Shown here piece after piece: positions 26,147 to 35,121 of a stretch of DNA of 64,000 nt. The notes beneath the pieces are model-generated. The model ran no database searches. It was not told where the DNA came from and saw only the letters and a program-made list of their open reading frames with translations. Origin of the DNA: Candidatus Brevifilum fermentans (GTDB taxonomy: Bacteria; Chloroflexota; Anaerolineae; Anaerolineales; Villigracilaceae); contig CAMCQT010000005.1 of assembly GCA_945877125.1 (NCBI GenBank), positions 1-64,000 of the forward strand, in the 5' to 3' direction. Position numbers and translations under genes: made by a program. The first letter of the stretch is position 1; each line of letters begins with the position of its first letter.

Positions 26147-26201
26147 GACAATGGACAGTTTTACAACGTCCATTGTCAACTGTTCATTGTCTGCCTATCC
26201 T
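26147..26201 (+). promoter_or_regulatory. candidate typA promoter overlapped by an inverted repeat
   Basis: TTGTCA (26173-26178) and TATCCT (26196-26201) have a 17-base spacer and lie 25 bases before the typA ATG. The inverted repeat GACAATGGAC / GTCCATTGTC (26147-26156 and 26168-26177) overlaps the -35, which suits a repressor site, but may be a dispersed repeat. Confidence 0.4.
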
Positions 26202-26225
26202 TCCAACTGAATAAAGAGACCCCCT

Positions 26226-28085
26226 ATGCTAATCGAAAGAACTGACCTCCGAAACATCGCCATTATTGCGCACGTTGACCACGGCAAGACCACCCTCGTA
26301 GATGGTCTGCTCGGTCAATCACATACCTTCAATGAACATCAGCATGTTGAAGAGCGCGTGATGGATTCCAATGACCTTGAACGCGAGCGTGGTATTACCA
26401 TTCTCGCCAAGAACACCGCCATTTCCCTGATTGATCCTGTTACCAATAAACCGATCAAGATCAATATCGTGGATACTCCCGGCCATGCCGATTTTGGCGG
26501 CGAAGTGGAGCGCGTCATGAACATGGTGGATGGTGTTTTGCTTCTTGTGGATGCTGCTGAAGGTCCCATGCCTCAAACCCGTTTCGTGTTAAAGAAGGCG
26601 TTGGAGATGGGACACAAGGCCATCGTGGTCATCAACAAAGTTGATCGCAAAGATGCCGAACCCGCACGTGTGCTCAACGAAACCTTTGACTTGTTCATTG
26701 AGCTTGGCGCCAGCGAAGACCAGGCGGATTTCCCTGTCATCTATGCTCAAGCCACCGCTGGACGCGCCGGACTCACACCAGACCTCGGACCTGATCTGCA
26801 ACCCATGTTTGATACCATCCTCAAACACATCCCCGCTCCCAAAGTGGATCCTGAAGCGCCCTTGCAGTTACTCGTCACCATGCTTGGTTATGACGATTAT
26901 CGCGGTGTGACCGCCATTGGACGTGTCTTTGCCGGCACGATCAAGGCGGGTCAAAAAATGGCGCGTATGAAATTAGACGGAACAATCCTTCCTGAGAATG
27001 CACGTTATCTTTATACTTTCAAAGGACTGAACAAGGTTGAAATTGATGAAGTCAAAGCGGGCGATATTGTTTCACTGGCTGGGCTTGAAGGCATCGCCAT
27101 CGGCGAGACCCTTGCCGACCCGATCGACCCCGTCGCTTTGCCGACAATCAAAGTGGAAGAACCAACTGTCCGCATGACGTTTGGCGTGAACACATCGCCA
27201 TTTACTGGCAAGGAAGGAACGTGGGGTACTTCACGCAAATTGCGTGAGCGTTTGTATGACGAACTCCGTACCAATGTTTCCTTGCGTGTGGAAGATACCG
27301 AATCCGCTGAAAACTTTTTAGTCTCTGGGCGTGGCGAATTACATTTGGGTATTTTGATCGAAACCATGCGTCGCGAAGGCTATGAATTTCAGGTATCACG
27401 ACCCGAAGTTATTTATCATAAAGCTGACGACGGTGCTTTGCTTGAACCGTTTGAAGAAGTGCATGTCGAGACCAGCAATGAAACTGTTGGCGTTGTCGTG
27501 GAAATGCTTGGAAGTAGACGCGGTAAAATGACCGAGATGCATGATGCAGGGCAGGGCATGACGCGCATTGTGTACATCGTCCCAACCCGCGGCTTGCTTG
27601 GATTCCGCTATCAGTTCCTCACATCCACGCGCGGCGAGGGTGTGATGCACACGATCTTTAATGGCTACGACGAATTGGCTGGAAATATCACTTCACGTAC
27701 CAGAGGTTCGATTGTTGCCTGGGAAGCAGGCTCGACCACAGCGTACTCACTAAAAAGCGCAGAAGAGCGCGGAGTTTTATTCATCGGACCTGGCGTGCAT
27801 GTTTATGAAGGCATGGTAGTCGGCGAAAATGCACGCGGACAGGACATCCCGATCAATGTCTGCAAGAAGAAACATCTTACTAATATGCGCGCATCAGGCG
27901 GCGATATGGAAATCCGCTTGACCCCGCCGCGTTCCATGAGTTTGGATGAAGCGATTGAATATCTTTCGGATGATGAGTTGCTCGAAATTACACCTTTGAA
28001 CTATCGCATCCGCAAGCGTATTCTTGCAACCGATGAGCGCGGCAGACAAACGAACAAAGTGAAGGAGCAGTTGGGGGAGGAGTAA
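26226..28085 (+). CDS. typA: translational GTPase TypA/BipA
   Basis: 619 residues. G1 [16 protein letters not shown]2 RERGITI, G3 DTPGHADF and G4 NKVD are all present. The elongation-factor-like domains II, III and V and the TypA-specific C-terminal domain follow ([13 protein letters not shown], then [16 protein letters not shown]). It binds the ribosome and helps assemble the large subunit, especially under stress or cold. A strong bidirectional terminator follows. Confidence 0.97.
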   Translation: MLIERTDLRNIAIIAHVDHGKTTLVDGLLGQSHTFNEHQHVEERVMDSNDLERERGITILAKNTAISLIDPVTNKPIKINIVDTPGHADFGGEVERVMNMVDGVLLLVDAAEGPMPQTRFVLKKALEMGHKAIVVINKVDRKDAEPARVLNETFDLFIELGASEDQADFPVIYAQATAGRAGLTPDLGPDLQPMFDTILKHIPAPKVDPEAPLQLLVTMLGYDDYRGVTAIGRVFAGTIKAGQKMARMKLDGTILPENARYLYTFKGLNKVEIDEVKAGDIVSLAGLEGIAIGETLADPIDPVALPTIKVEEPTVRMTFGVNTSPFTGKEGTWGTSRKLRERLYDELRTNVSLRVEDTESAENFLVSGRGELHLGILIETMRREGYEFQVSRPEVIYHKADDGALLEPFEEVHVETSNETVGVVVEMLGSRRGKMTEMHDAGQGMTRIVYIVPTRGLLGFRYQFLTSTRGEGVMHTIFNGYDELAGNITSRTRGSIVAWEAGSTTAYSLKSAEERGVLFIGPGVHVYEGMVVGENARGQDIPINVCKKKHLTNMRASGGDMEIRLTPPRSMSLDEAIEYLSDDELLEITPLNYRIRKRILATDERGRQTNKVKEQLGEE

Positions 28086-28107
28086 TCTGTAATTCTTAAA
28101 GATAAAA

Positions 28108-28141
28108 AACTTCGCATCCATTATGGATGCGAAGTTTTTTT
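28108..28141. terminator. bidirectional terminator after typA
   Basis: Perfect 12-bp stem AACTTCGCATCC / GGATGCGAAGTT with A and T runs on either side. It serves typA (plus) and the lipoprotein at 28164 (minus). Confidence 0.9.
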
Positions 28142-28163
28142 GTTAAAGCAGAAAACGAATTTT

Positions 28164-28895
28164 CTATGGGCAGGTTATGTTTGCAACCGGGCTGTTGGAT
28201 TCGCCACTCTCGTTATAAGCCTGAATTTGATACCCTGCGCTTTGCCCTGAGAGCAGGTCAATCGTTTCTGCAAAATAAGTGGAGTTGGCAGGCAGTTCGG
28301 CTACCTTGTCACCATTTCGTAAAATTCGATAACCTTTTTCATTGTCTGCGTTATCGCTCCAGGAGAGGGTTATATCTGCCTGTCCAGTTCCGTAGCAGAA
28401 AAATGTCCAACCGGTTTTTTGGAATGAAGCCGCTTCGGGCGCGCCGCCTGCTGGTGTGGGCGGCGCTGTGACCGTTGGAACAGCCGCGAAACTGCCAACA
28501 GGCGTTGCGAATTCACCAGACAGCCAGCATTCTCCTTCGTTGGTAGAGACGACCCAATAATTTGGTGAGAAAAAACCAATGATCTTCACCGATTCAGCAG
28601 GTAATATCTGTGTGATTAATTCGTAATTTGTACCCGGTCCTTTACGGCAGTTGACCACTTCTCCCACGCTCGCCATAGGTTGAGAAAAAGTTGGTGTGCT
28701 TACAGTTTTGGTTGCCGTGCCAATTCCCAAATTACCTGAAGTTGGGCTGGCTAGTGGAGTTACCTCGTTGAGCGCAGCTTGCACGGTCATTGCGGCTGCT
28801 GTCGCAATCTGTGGGTCGGGCGCTCCTGAGATGGGCAAATTACAGGATGAAATTAATGCCCCCAGCGCAAGACATAGCCCCATAATTTTCTTCAT
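28164..28895 (-). CDS. lipoprotein with bacterial SH3 and Fn3-like domains
   Basis: 243 residues. Leader with lipobox LISSC (Cys18), then a Thr/Pro/Ser linker. An SH3b-type domain follows with VNCRKGPGTNYELITQIL and YWVVSTNEGECWLSGEF; the RxGPGTNY segment is the SH3b signature for wall-associated modules. A C-terminal fibronectin-III-like domain comes last (ADITLSWSDNADNEKGYRIL, then GYQIQAYNESGESN). It is likely anchored outside and binds wall or carbohydrate. GGAGGA lies before the ATG. Confidence 0.78.
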   Translation of the reverse strand: MKKIMGLCLALGALISSCNLPISGAPDPQIATAAAMTVQAALNEVTPLASPTSGNLGIGTATKTVSTPTFSQPMASVGEVVNCRKGPGTNYELITQILPAESVKIIGFFSPNYWVVSTNEGECWLSGEFATPVGSFAAVPTVTAPPTPAGGAPEAASFQKTGWTFFCYGTGQADITLSWSDNADNEKGYRILRNGDKVAELPANSTYFAETIDLLSGQSAGYQIQAYNESGESNSPVANITCP

Positions 28896-29071
28896 GATGT
28901 TCCTCCGATCAACTTTCTAGACACTTCAATTCAAACAATAGACTTTGTCCGAAATAACAGATACCGCTATTCTTAGCCACAGATTGCGCCGATTCACGCA
29001 GATTTTTCTGCTTAAAAATTACTCTGTGAAATCTTTATAATCTATGGATTATTTCGGATCATGTTTAATAT

Positions 29072-29554
29072 TTACGAAAGAAGAACAAAGGTGTTTGCGC
29101 CTTTCAGCCTGGATTGCTGTAGCGCATCCTCTGCTTTTTCTAGGACGCTTTCTCTGGTGATGGTTGGTCCGCCTGCGTGAGTAGTTGACCCAATGTGAAG
29201 TGAGAATGTAACAGAGCTTCCATCGGGGGCGTCGAATTTGCTTGTGAATACCGACAGTAATCTTTCACAAACTGCCTGTGCGCCATGTTTATCTGAATTG
29301 GGCAGCAGCAACATGAATGTGTTTCCTGCCTTTGATGGAATATCCACCGAGCGGAGATGTGCATTGAGGGCAGATGAAAAAATTCCAGGCGCTGCACTCA
29401 ATGCTTCTGTACTCAATGCGTAGGGTATTATTTCGATTTGAATCAAGGACAACGGCGTTGGATATCGTTTGGAGCGCGCGATTTCATAATCCAATAAAAT
29501 TTGGAATACATCACTGGTGTAAATATCCTCATTGAGCGGAACTATTTTTTTCAT
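29072..29554 (-). CDS. degenerate GGDEF-type domain protein
   Basis: 160 residues. The fold pattern follows a diguanylate cyclase: FQILLDYEIARSKRYPTPLSLIQIE at the start in two parts, LRSVDIPSKAGNTFMLLLPN where GGDEF should be (AGNTF instead), and a closing SVLEKAEDALQQSRLKGANT resembling the usual ADxALYxAKxxGRN end. The catalytic motif is lost, so it should not make c-di-GMP. It may bind nucleotide or only partner proteins. GGAG lies before the ATG. It is alone between two lipoprotein genes. Confidence 0.7.
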   Translation of the reverse strand: MKKIVPLNEDIYTSDVFQILLDYEIARSKRYPTPLSLIQIEIIPYALSTEALSAAPGIFSSALNAHLRSVDIPSKAGNTFMLLLPNSDKHGAQAVCERLLSVFTSKFDAPDGSSVTFSLHIGSTTHAGGPTITRESVLEKAEDALQQSRLKGANTFVLLS

Positions 29555-29594
29555 GTGTTTCTCCGATTTGATCGAGTTTTATGGCACGTAAATA

Positions 29595-30470
29595 TTAAGG
29601 GGCATCGGTAATTAGTATGGACTGGATCAGCGCATCCAAATTTATCAATGAAGGAGTAAAAGCATTGGAGTCGGTGACGTTTAGCTTTTGCTTTACCAAT
29701 TCAAAATGCTGGGTTGTATTCTCAAAATTTTCCCAGTTAAAAGGCACACCGTCAGCGGGCAAAGGCGTGTCGGGGTTTCCGTCTGGCGAAAGAAAGACTG
29801 CGTTGATCGGCAAAATAGCCGAGACATAATATACCCCGTCGTTTGTTATTCCTTGAAATGTATAAAACAGACTGTGGTTATTTACCGGGTAGGGAGCCTG
29901 TGCATATTGTGTCAAGAAACGAATTCCCGTTCCGCTTTGAAATGCCAGAGATTGTTCATTCGAGTGAAAGACCTGTCCGGCATTGAAGGTAGGCAGGAAG
30001 GGGAGATATTCTGGCATGGATTGGCTTGGAGTATTTATGATTGTTCTGAGTTTATCAACCGTATCTGCCACATCTTTATTCATTTGAATGTACTCATCAA
30101 CAGGGTACACGTAGACTGCTGGTTCATGAAAAGTGTTCGCCAGAGCATAATTCTGGATTAAATATTTATTGTAGGTTGGGGCAATCTCCCACCACGGCAT
30201 GTCTTCAGATGGGGGAACTGCATCAATTGTCTCGGCTTGCGCGCCATTGCCAATTCCTGTTGGAATCACAAATGAAACATTGTTAATTGCGATGGTGGTT
30301 CCGCTCGCTTCGTATGACGTTTGTGTGGCTGGCGCAGCCGCTGTCAGCGCCTGAAAAGTTGCGGCGACAATTGTTTCCACACCGGGCTGTGCCGGTGCGG
30401 CTGGGGCAATTAATCCGCAAGCCAGAGTTGCAAACAATATTCCGATCAATCCCAAAAATTTATTTTTCAT
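29595..30470 (-). CDS. secreted lipoprotein of unknown function
   Basis: 291 residues. The signal peptide ends in the lipobox FATLAC (Cys18). The mature protein has one domain with no recognised family; mixed beta segments include TTIAINNVSFVIPTGIGNGA and FYTFQGITNDGVYYVSAILP. GGAGG five to six bases before the ATG at 30470 fixes the start, which overlaps the stop of the FAH-like gene by four bases (ATGA). Coupling of a lipoprotein to an FAH-family gene is unusual and may be accidental. Confidence 0.7.
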   Translation of the reverse strand: MKNKFLGLIGILFATLACGLIAPAAPAQPGVETIVAATFQALTAAAPATQTSYEASGTTIAINNVSFVIPTGIGNGAQAETIDAVPPSEDMPWWEIAPTYNKYLIQNYALANTFHEPAVYVYPVDEYIQMNKDVADTVDKLRTIINTPSQSMPEYLPFLPTFNAGQVFHSNEQSLAFQSGTGIRFLTQYAQAPYPVNNHSLFYTFQGITNDGVYYVSAILPINAVFLSPDGNPDTPLPADGVPFNWENFENTTQHFELVKQKLNVTDSNAFTPSLINLDALIQSILITDAP

Positions 30471-31141
30471 ATCTTTCCTCCGATGATATTTTTCAGGACT
30501 CCAATTCGTTCGATTTCCAACTCCACTACATCGCCGACTTTCAGCCAAGGATCTTGCGTCTTGGTCAATTCCAACGTCACGATAACTGGTCCTAAAGACG
30601 AAGCAAAGTCTTTCCCCTTGGCAGGACCCAAACCTAGTTTCATCTCAATCTGCTGAACGTCCCGTGCTGACCAGTCGTTGAAGATGATGTAACCAAAGAT
30701 ATGTTCATGTGCATTTTCAGGCTTGATATTAATGCCTGCCTTGCCAATGACCACGGCAACCTCAAGTTCAAAGTCTAATGCATTAGTGTAATGTGGATAT
30801 GGAATTTCGTCACCTGACCCAAAAATACTATGCGGATTGGTGTAGTAAAAAACAGGGAACTTGTACCAAGCCTCTGGCACATCACGTCCGCGATTTTGGC
30901 TGGCGGTCTTTATGTGCTGTTCAAAAGCGTACGCATCGCGCAGGGACGTTGGCTGAAGCGGCGTGTGGAATTTCACCTCGTCTATTGCATAGGATTCTTT
31001 GGATGCGCGGCTTGCGGATTTTTGCGCCCCAGTTTCGATGACGGCTTGCATATCTGCGAAAGGCAACGGGTAGACTCTGCGATTTGAAACAAGAACAGGC
31101 TGAGGCGAGGTGTGAGGCGTGCTGATGGTAGCGAATATCAT
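30467..31141 (-). CDS. fumarylacetoacetate hydrolase family protein with internal deletion
   Basis: 224 residues; normal homologues of this type have about 300. The metal-binding core is present: DFELEVAVVIGKAG (first Glu pair), IFGYIIFNDWSARDVQQIEM and GPAKGKDFASSLGPVIVT. The text then jumps to TQDPWLKVGDVVELEIERIG, which in relatives is the very end. The middle stretch, carrying the NGE...GDVIGSGTVG segment, is missing (~70-75 residues) without a frameshift. The protein may be inactive or altered. No ribosome site precedes the ATG; the lipoprotein gene downstream overlaps by four bases. Confidence 0.75.
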   Translation of the reverse strand: MIFATISTPHTSPQPVLVSNRRVYPLPFADMQAVIETGAQKSASRASKESYAIDEVKFHTPLQPTSLRDAYAFEQHIKTASQNRGRDVPEAWYKFPVFYYTNPHSIFGSGDEIPYPHYTNALDFELEVAVVIGKAGINIKPENAHEHIFGYIIFNDWSARDVQQIEMKLGLGPAKGKDFASSLGPVIVTLELTKTQDPWLKVGDVVELEIERIGVLKNIIGGKI

Positions 31142-31432
31142 ATGGGGCGGTAATAATTAGAATAAGCAAGTAACCGTTGCTGTGTGGCGAACCAATTCTT
31201 GATGAGAATGAGAAATAGAACGTTAAGAACTGAAAAGATGGGAAGCCCCACCGCATTCGTTATTATCTTATAATCTATTGCTGTTGAAATCTATTATTCT
31301 CCAATAGACGTTATCGGAATTAGGCAATTGACTTATAAAATAGCCTTGAAAATAGCGAATTTTCATACCAAAACCTTATTACCGATAACGTCTAATATAT
31401 AATCTGATAAAATTAGTCTTATCCTTGAGACA
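31142..31432. other. AT-rich intergenic gap
   Basis: No gene, RNA or clear promoter seen. The AT-rich sequence continues into the next two genes. A short palindromic pair, TAGACGTTATCGG (31305-31317) and CCGATAACGTCTA (31382-31394), forms an inverted repeat around ~64 bases and may mark a small element boundary. Confidence 0.4.
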
Positions 31433-32548
31433 ATGCAGGTAAAAATGACGCAAAAACAAATCATTCTTAAAGTCGAAGGGCATGACCCAATTGCACAGCA
31501 GCTAATGAAGTATGGGCTTACTCCCATAAAATTTGGCATTTTGGTCCTGTTGTTGAATATCTTTGTGGATTCAATTTTGGGCGTGACATTTGGCGTTTTT
31601 TTATCGAATGGCGAAAACCCCGGCATTCTTCAGGATTTAACCGCGATGAGTTTTGACTTTTTCATAACACCTCTTATTTGCGGGGCTTACTTGTGGAGTG
31701 CTCTCGCATCAGATAAATTACTCAATGACATTCAAGAAAAAGGAATAATCAAATCGATAAAAAATGCAAATGACTCTATAAACGAAATCAATATACAATA
31801 CCGACGATATCATTTTTTATTTCTGGCAATTTTGTTTAGTTCTATCTTTGCAACTGCGCAGGTCGCTGCGTATATGGGGTGGGTTCCCTGGAGAACCTTT
31901 AGCGGTTATTTATACATATATCCGCCTATGAGTTTTGCGAGAATGCCATTTTGGTTTTTTACATTTTACAGTATTGCATATAGCATTTTCAATATCAGTA
32001 TTACATCATCGATTTTGGGGAGTATTTTTAAAAGACCAAACAATATCAATATAAATCTTTTGCACCCAGACAAATGTGGAGGCTTAAGCATAATGGGTAA
32101 TTATGCCAGTAAAACTGGGTATGTCATTATACCTATTGGGTTGTTTGCTTCAGTTTCGGCAATTCTTGAAATCCAGCAAGGTAATTTTAGTACTGCGTAT
32201 CCGATTCACTTATTTATTCTTGTATACATTTTATTAGCCCCAATTGTTTTTGCATTGCCAGTTTGGGAGGCGCACAAGGCAATGTCTACAAAAAAGTGTG
32301 CCGAATTATTAAAGATATCTGATCGATTCCAGAACAAATATGCAAAAATTTTAACATCTAGTACATTAATTTGGAAACAATCTGATTTGGAAGATACCCA
32401 AAAACTGCACCAATTTGTATCAGAAAAATATCCTAATTGGCCATTCAATCTTGGAAACTTACAAAGGTTTGTATTTACAATAATAAGCCCATTAATACCA
32501 ATTGCAATATCAATCTTGACAGATGTCTTATTAAAAGCACTTATTTAG
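31433..32548 (+). CDS. hypothetical multi-pass membrane protein
   Basis: 371 residues with about eight hydrophobic helices, and loops rich in Asn, Lys and Ile. Segments such as LHPDKCGGLSIMGNYASKTG and LPVWEAHKAMSTKKCAELL recur in uncharacterised membrane proteins, but no named family is recognised. The ATG at 31445 with AGGT just upstream is an alternative start. The gene is much richer in A+T than its neighbours, as is the convergent gene that overlaps its end by eight bases, suggesting joint acquisition. Confidence 0.65.
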   Translation: MQVKMTQKQIILKVEGHDPIAQQLMKYGLTPIKFGILVLLLNIFVDSILGVTFGVFLSNGENPGILQDLTAMSFDFFITPLICGAYLWSALASDKLLNDIQEKGIIKSIKNANDSINEINIQYRRYHFLFLAILFSSIFATAQVAAYMGWVPWRTFSGYLYIYPPMSFARMPFWFFTFYSIAYSIFNISITSSILGSIFKRPNNININLLHPDKCGGLSIMGNYASKTGYVIIPIGLFASVSAILEIQQGNFSTAYPIHLFILVYILLAPIVFALPVWEAHKAMSTKKCAELLKISDRFQNKYAKILTSSTLIWKQSDLEDTQKLHQFVSEKYPNWPFNLGNLQRFVFTIISPLIPIAISILTDVLLKALI

Positions 32549-33500
32549 AATAGACTTTCCCAGTTGCCTGACCAATTTTCTCATTTCCTATAAGCCATCC
32601 GTTTCGCGCATTAAAATACATAACCAAATTATTTCCTCTGATACGTACGTCAGAGGCGTATACATGGCTTCTTTTCCATCCGACACTAGGTTTAATTATT
32701 GGGTCAGAGGTAAATAATTTCCATACGATTCCTTCGTCTGACACTAACATTCTAATGGCAGACCCACTATGCATTTCTTTATGATCCCAATAAATTCCGT
32801 TTTGAAAGCCAACATAGCCGTCATCAAATTTGATTACTTTTATTGAGCCTGCACCTAAATTTTGATATGGATCGTCTACTGAAGGTGTTATCAACGGAGC
32901 ATCAAAAGAAATGTACGGGCCTAAAATATTATCACTTACCGCATAACCAATATATTTCGGTTCAGAGAATTTGCAGTCATTAAGATAAACCAGTCCGCCA
33001 CTGTAGTAAAGCCTAAATGATCCTTTGTGCTGAATAATGCATGGATTGCTAATTGAACCAAGTTTTGTCCCTTCTTTGTGCCATGGAAGATATGGTTCCA
33101 AAATAGTTTTAGGATTAGACCAGTTTATCAAGTCTTTAGATGAAACCAATTCGATTCGAGAATGATATTGGGGGAAATAATTTATTAGCCTTTCGTATAC
33201 TATATAATACATTTCTTCAAAGCGAAATACATATGGTCGTAATCCTGAACGAGAAACTATTTTTTTTATTCGCGACCATTCTATACCGTCATGTGATATG
33301 AAGTGAACAATACTAGATATGGCGCATCCCCAGAGTGGGACATGAGCAAATAAATGCCATGTACCATCATGAGTTTGCTCAGGAGGAAGAAAAGTAGGGT
33401 CAGCTATAACAGGTGAAGGGAAAGGGGGGTAGATTATTGGGTTATGTGAATATTCTTTCCATTTTGTCGGTAAATTATCAAATCTCATTATGTTTTGCAC
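32541..33500 (-). CDS. five-bladed beta-propeller glycosidase-like protein (GH43/GH32/GH130-type)
   Basis: 319 residues, no signal peptide. Repeats of the propeller blade are visible: ADPTFLPPEQTHDGTWHLFA, FISHDGIEWSRIKKIV, VSSKDLINWSN, SNPCIIQHKGSFRLYYSGG, VSDNILGPYISFDAPLI, MLVSDEGIVWKLFTSD, VYASDVRIRGNNLVMYFNARNG split over two strands. Such '(S)xDgxxW' units occur in GH43, GH32 and GH130 enzymes. ADP near the N-terminus could supply the first catalytic Asp, but the set is not certain. GTG at 33500 or ATG at 33488 can start it. AT-rich. Substrate unknown; a nucleotide-sugar or glycan-processing role is likely. Confidence 0.65.
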   Translation of the reverse strand: MQNIMRFDNLPTKWKEYSHNPIIYPPFPSPVIADPTFLPPEQTHDGTWHLFAHVPLWGCAISSIVHFISHDGIEWSRIKKIVSRSGLRPYVFRFEEMYYIVYERLINYFPQYHSRIELVSSKDLINWSNPKTILEPYLPWHKEGTKLGSISNPCIIQHKGSFRLYYSGGLVYLNDCKFSEPKYIGYAVSDNILGPYISFDAPLITPSVDDPYQNLGAGSIKVIKFDDGYVGFQNGIYWDHKEMHSGSAIRMLVSDEGIVWKLFTSDPIIKPSVGWKRSHVYASDVRIRGNNLVMYFNARNGWLIGNEKIGQATGKVYSK

Positions 33501-33598
33501 ATCCTATTTAGAATGCGGCGATTATATCATTTAGGACTTACTTAGAAACCGTGATGAGAAATAATTCTATTTCATAAAATTTATATTTTGAGTTGTGT

Positions 33599-34546
33599 TT
33601 ATGGTTTGGGATGTGCGGCAAAGAATTCCCATATCAATTGTGAGGCAGAAATGCTTTGAGTTGGCTGGTCTGCATCTGCCCGCCCGGCTTCACCGCCAGA
33701 CTAGGTGTGACCTCCGCCGATGACTGAGTACAACTCCACAGATGTGGAAGCCGTGCATCCCGTCCAGGCTTCGTGCTGGATGTCATCAAAAGAATTCGTT
33801 TGCGGTTGAGATGTGCATTGATTAAACGAAGTCCAGAATCCAATGGAATCTTGCACCGAAGCGAAGTCTACATTCACCAGAGATTCTGGACCCAACCCGC
33901 CTTCGTAGGGAATGTGCTGGTCGCCTGTGCCGTGAAACTCAATGACCGAGATCGGCTGTGAAGGCGTGCAAGATGCCAGGTTGAGCGTCCCCGCCACAGG
34001 TGCGACAGCGGCGAAAACATCCGCAGTTTCACAAGCCAGCCTATGGGAAAGAATCCCGCCATTGGACATGCCTGCGGCGTAGATGCGCTTTGAGTCAATA
34101 TTTGCCAGCGATTGCAGGTCAGTTACGATGGCTCGCACAAAGTCAACGTCATCCACGTTTTTCTGCTGTGCATATCCGCAGCAATCACCACCGTTCCATG
34201 TCAGAAGTTTGTCGTCACTCAGGCGGCTTGTCCCATTCGGATATGCCACGAGAAACCCGTTCTGGTCAGCTACTTTGTTAAACCCACTCATGCGGATTGC
34301 ACTCTCCGCATTGCCTGTTCCGCCGTGAAAAACAAACACCAGTGCAACAGGTTCGCTCCAGTTGACAGAGGCGGGCACGTACAAAATATAACTCCGCTCG
34401 CGCCCACCATGTGTCAACGTGCGACCCATCTCACCCGTAGGCAGCGATGTCTCAGATGCGGGGGCAGGGGCGCTGGTTCGCGCACAAGCTAACACAGAAA
34501 GAAGAAGCACGCAGAGAATTGCAAATAATTTATGGGGCTTTGTCAT
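33599..34546 (-). pseudogene. LpqC-type PHB-depolymerase/feruloyl-esterase lipoprotein with an internal TAG
   Basis: The frame from the ATG at 34546 encodes a lipoprotein leader (lipobox LSVLAC), then an alpha/beta hydrolase of the LpqC family: VFVFHGGTGNAE (oxyanion region), AAGMSNGGILSHRLA (nucleophile Ser in GMSNGG), EFHGTGDQHIPYEGG (acid) and IGGGHT (catalytic His). A TAG at 33701-33703 stops it after 281 residues, where relatives have Trp (GGGHTW; TGG). The same frame stays open and conserved beyond it for 33 codons (ending ASQLIWEFFAAHPKP) to a TAA at 33599. A single G-to-A change explains this. All catalytic residues precede the stop, so a shortened protein may still fold. Confidence 0.8.
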
Positions 34547-34620
34547 TTTTACTCCTCAAGTTATGAAGGGATTGTATTTGGTTTTGGTTAGCCCTTTATT
34601 ACGCAGAGGTAAATGACTTG

Positions 34621-34650
34621 TAAAAAATGATGCTCATTCCAGCATCATCA
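34621..34650 (-). terminator. intrinsic terminator after the phosphatase-like gene
   Basis: The stem ATGATGCT/AGCATCAT (34627-34634 with 34641-34648) is followed on the minus strand by TTTTTT. It lies 22 bases after the stop at 34672. Confidence 0.75.
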
Positions 34651-34671
34651 TTTACGTTCACATCTTTTGTG

Positions 34672-35121
34672 TTACGACTGTTTCATCAAACTTTTTTTCA
34701 TGAAATTTTCCCAAACGGGATATTCGGCAGGGTTCCATATTTTTCGTAAATCTCTGAGCGCGTTTTCTTCTGCCCAGCCAAGGCGATTGACTCGATACAG
34801 CATGATGAAACCCGTAGCACGAAAATTCGCCTGGCAATGGACAAGTATTTTTTGGTGTTTGTGTCTGTCCATGATATTCATGAACTCGGTCAGATTCTTC
34901 ATTTCCGGGTTATCCCAATCCACCTGAATCTCATAGTAGGCGATGTCTTGCGCCTCGACCAAATCCTTCTCGTTGGGCATCCAGCCTTCTGATTTGGACG
35001 TTGCGAGGTTGATCACAACCTGCACACCGTTCTCAGCAATGGATGGAATCTGCTCGGCGGTGGGCATACCGCTGCTAAACAGCCTGTCACTTAATTTTAG
35101 AAAGTTGTAAATGTTTTCCAT
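34672..35121 (-). CDS. tyrosine/dual-specificity phosphatase-like protein
   Basis: 149 residues in the fold of cysteine phosphatases: LFSSGMPTAEQIPSIAENGV (start of fold), VVINLATSKSE, then KILVHCQANFRATGF as the P-loop. The Cys and Arg are present, but there are only four residues between them instead of five and the usual Gly is Asn. A small group with 'HCxxNxR' loops exists, so the activity may be altered. It overlaps ybaK by one base (TAATG) and is translated with it. Substrate unknown. Confidence 0.75.
   Translation of the reverse strand: MENIYNFLKLSDRLFSSGMPTAEQIPSIAENGVQVVINLATSKSEGWMPNEKDLVEAQDIAYYEIQVDWDNPEMKNLTEFMNIMDRHKHQKILVHCQANFRATGFIMLYRVNRLGWAEENALRDLRKIWNPAEYPVWENFMKKSLMKQS

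Noticed and set aside
33701-33703. TAG read as pyrrolysine or other recoding
   Set aside because: It replaces a conserved Trp (TGG), no recoding hairpin is seen, and no related enzyme family uses it.
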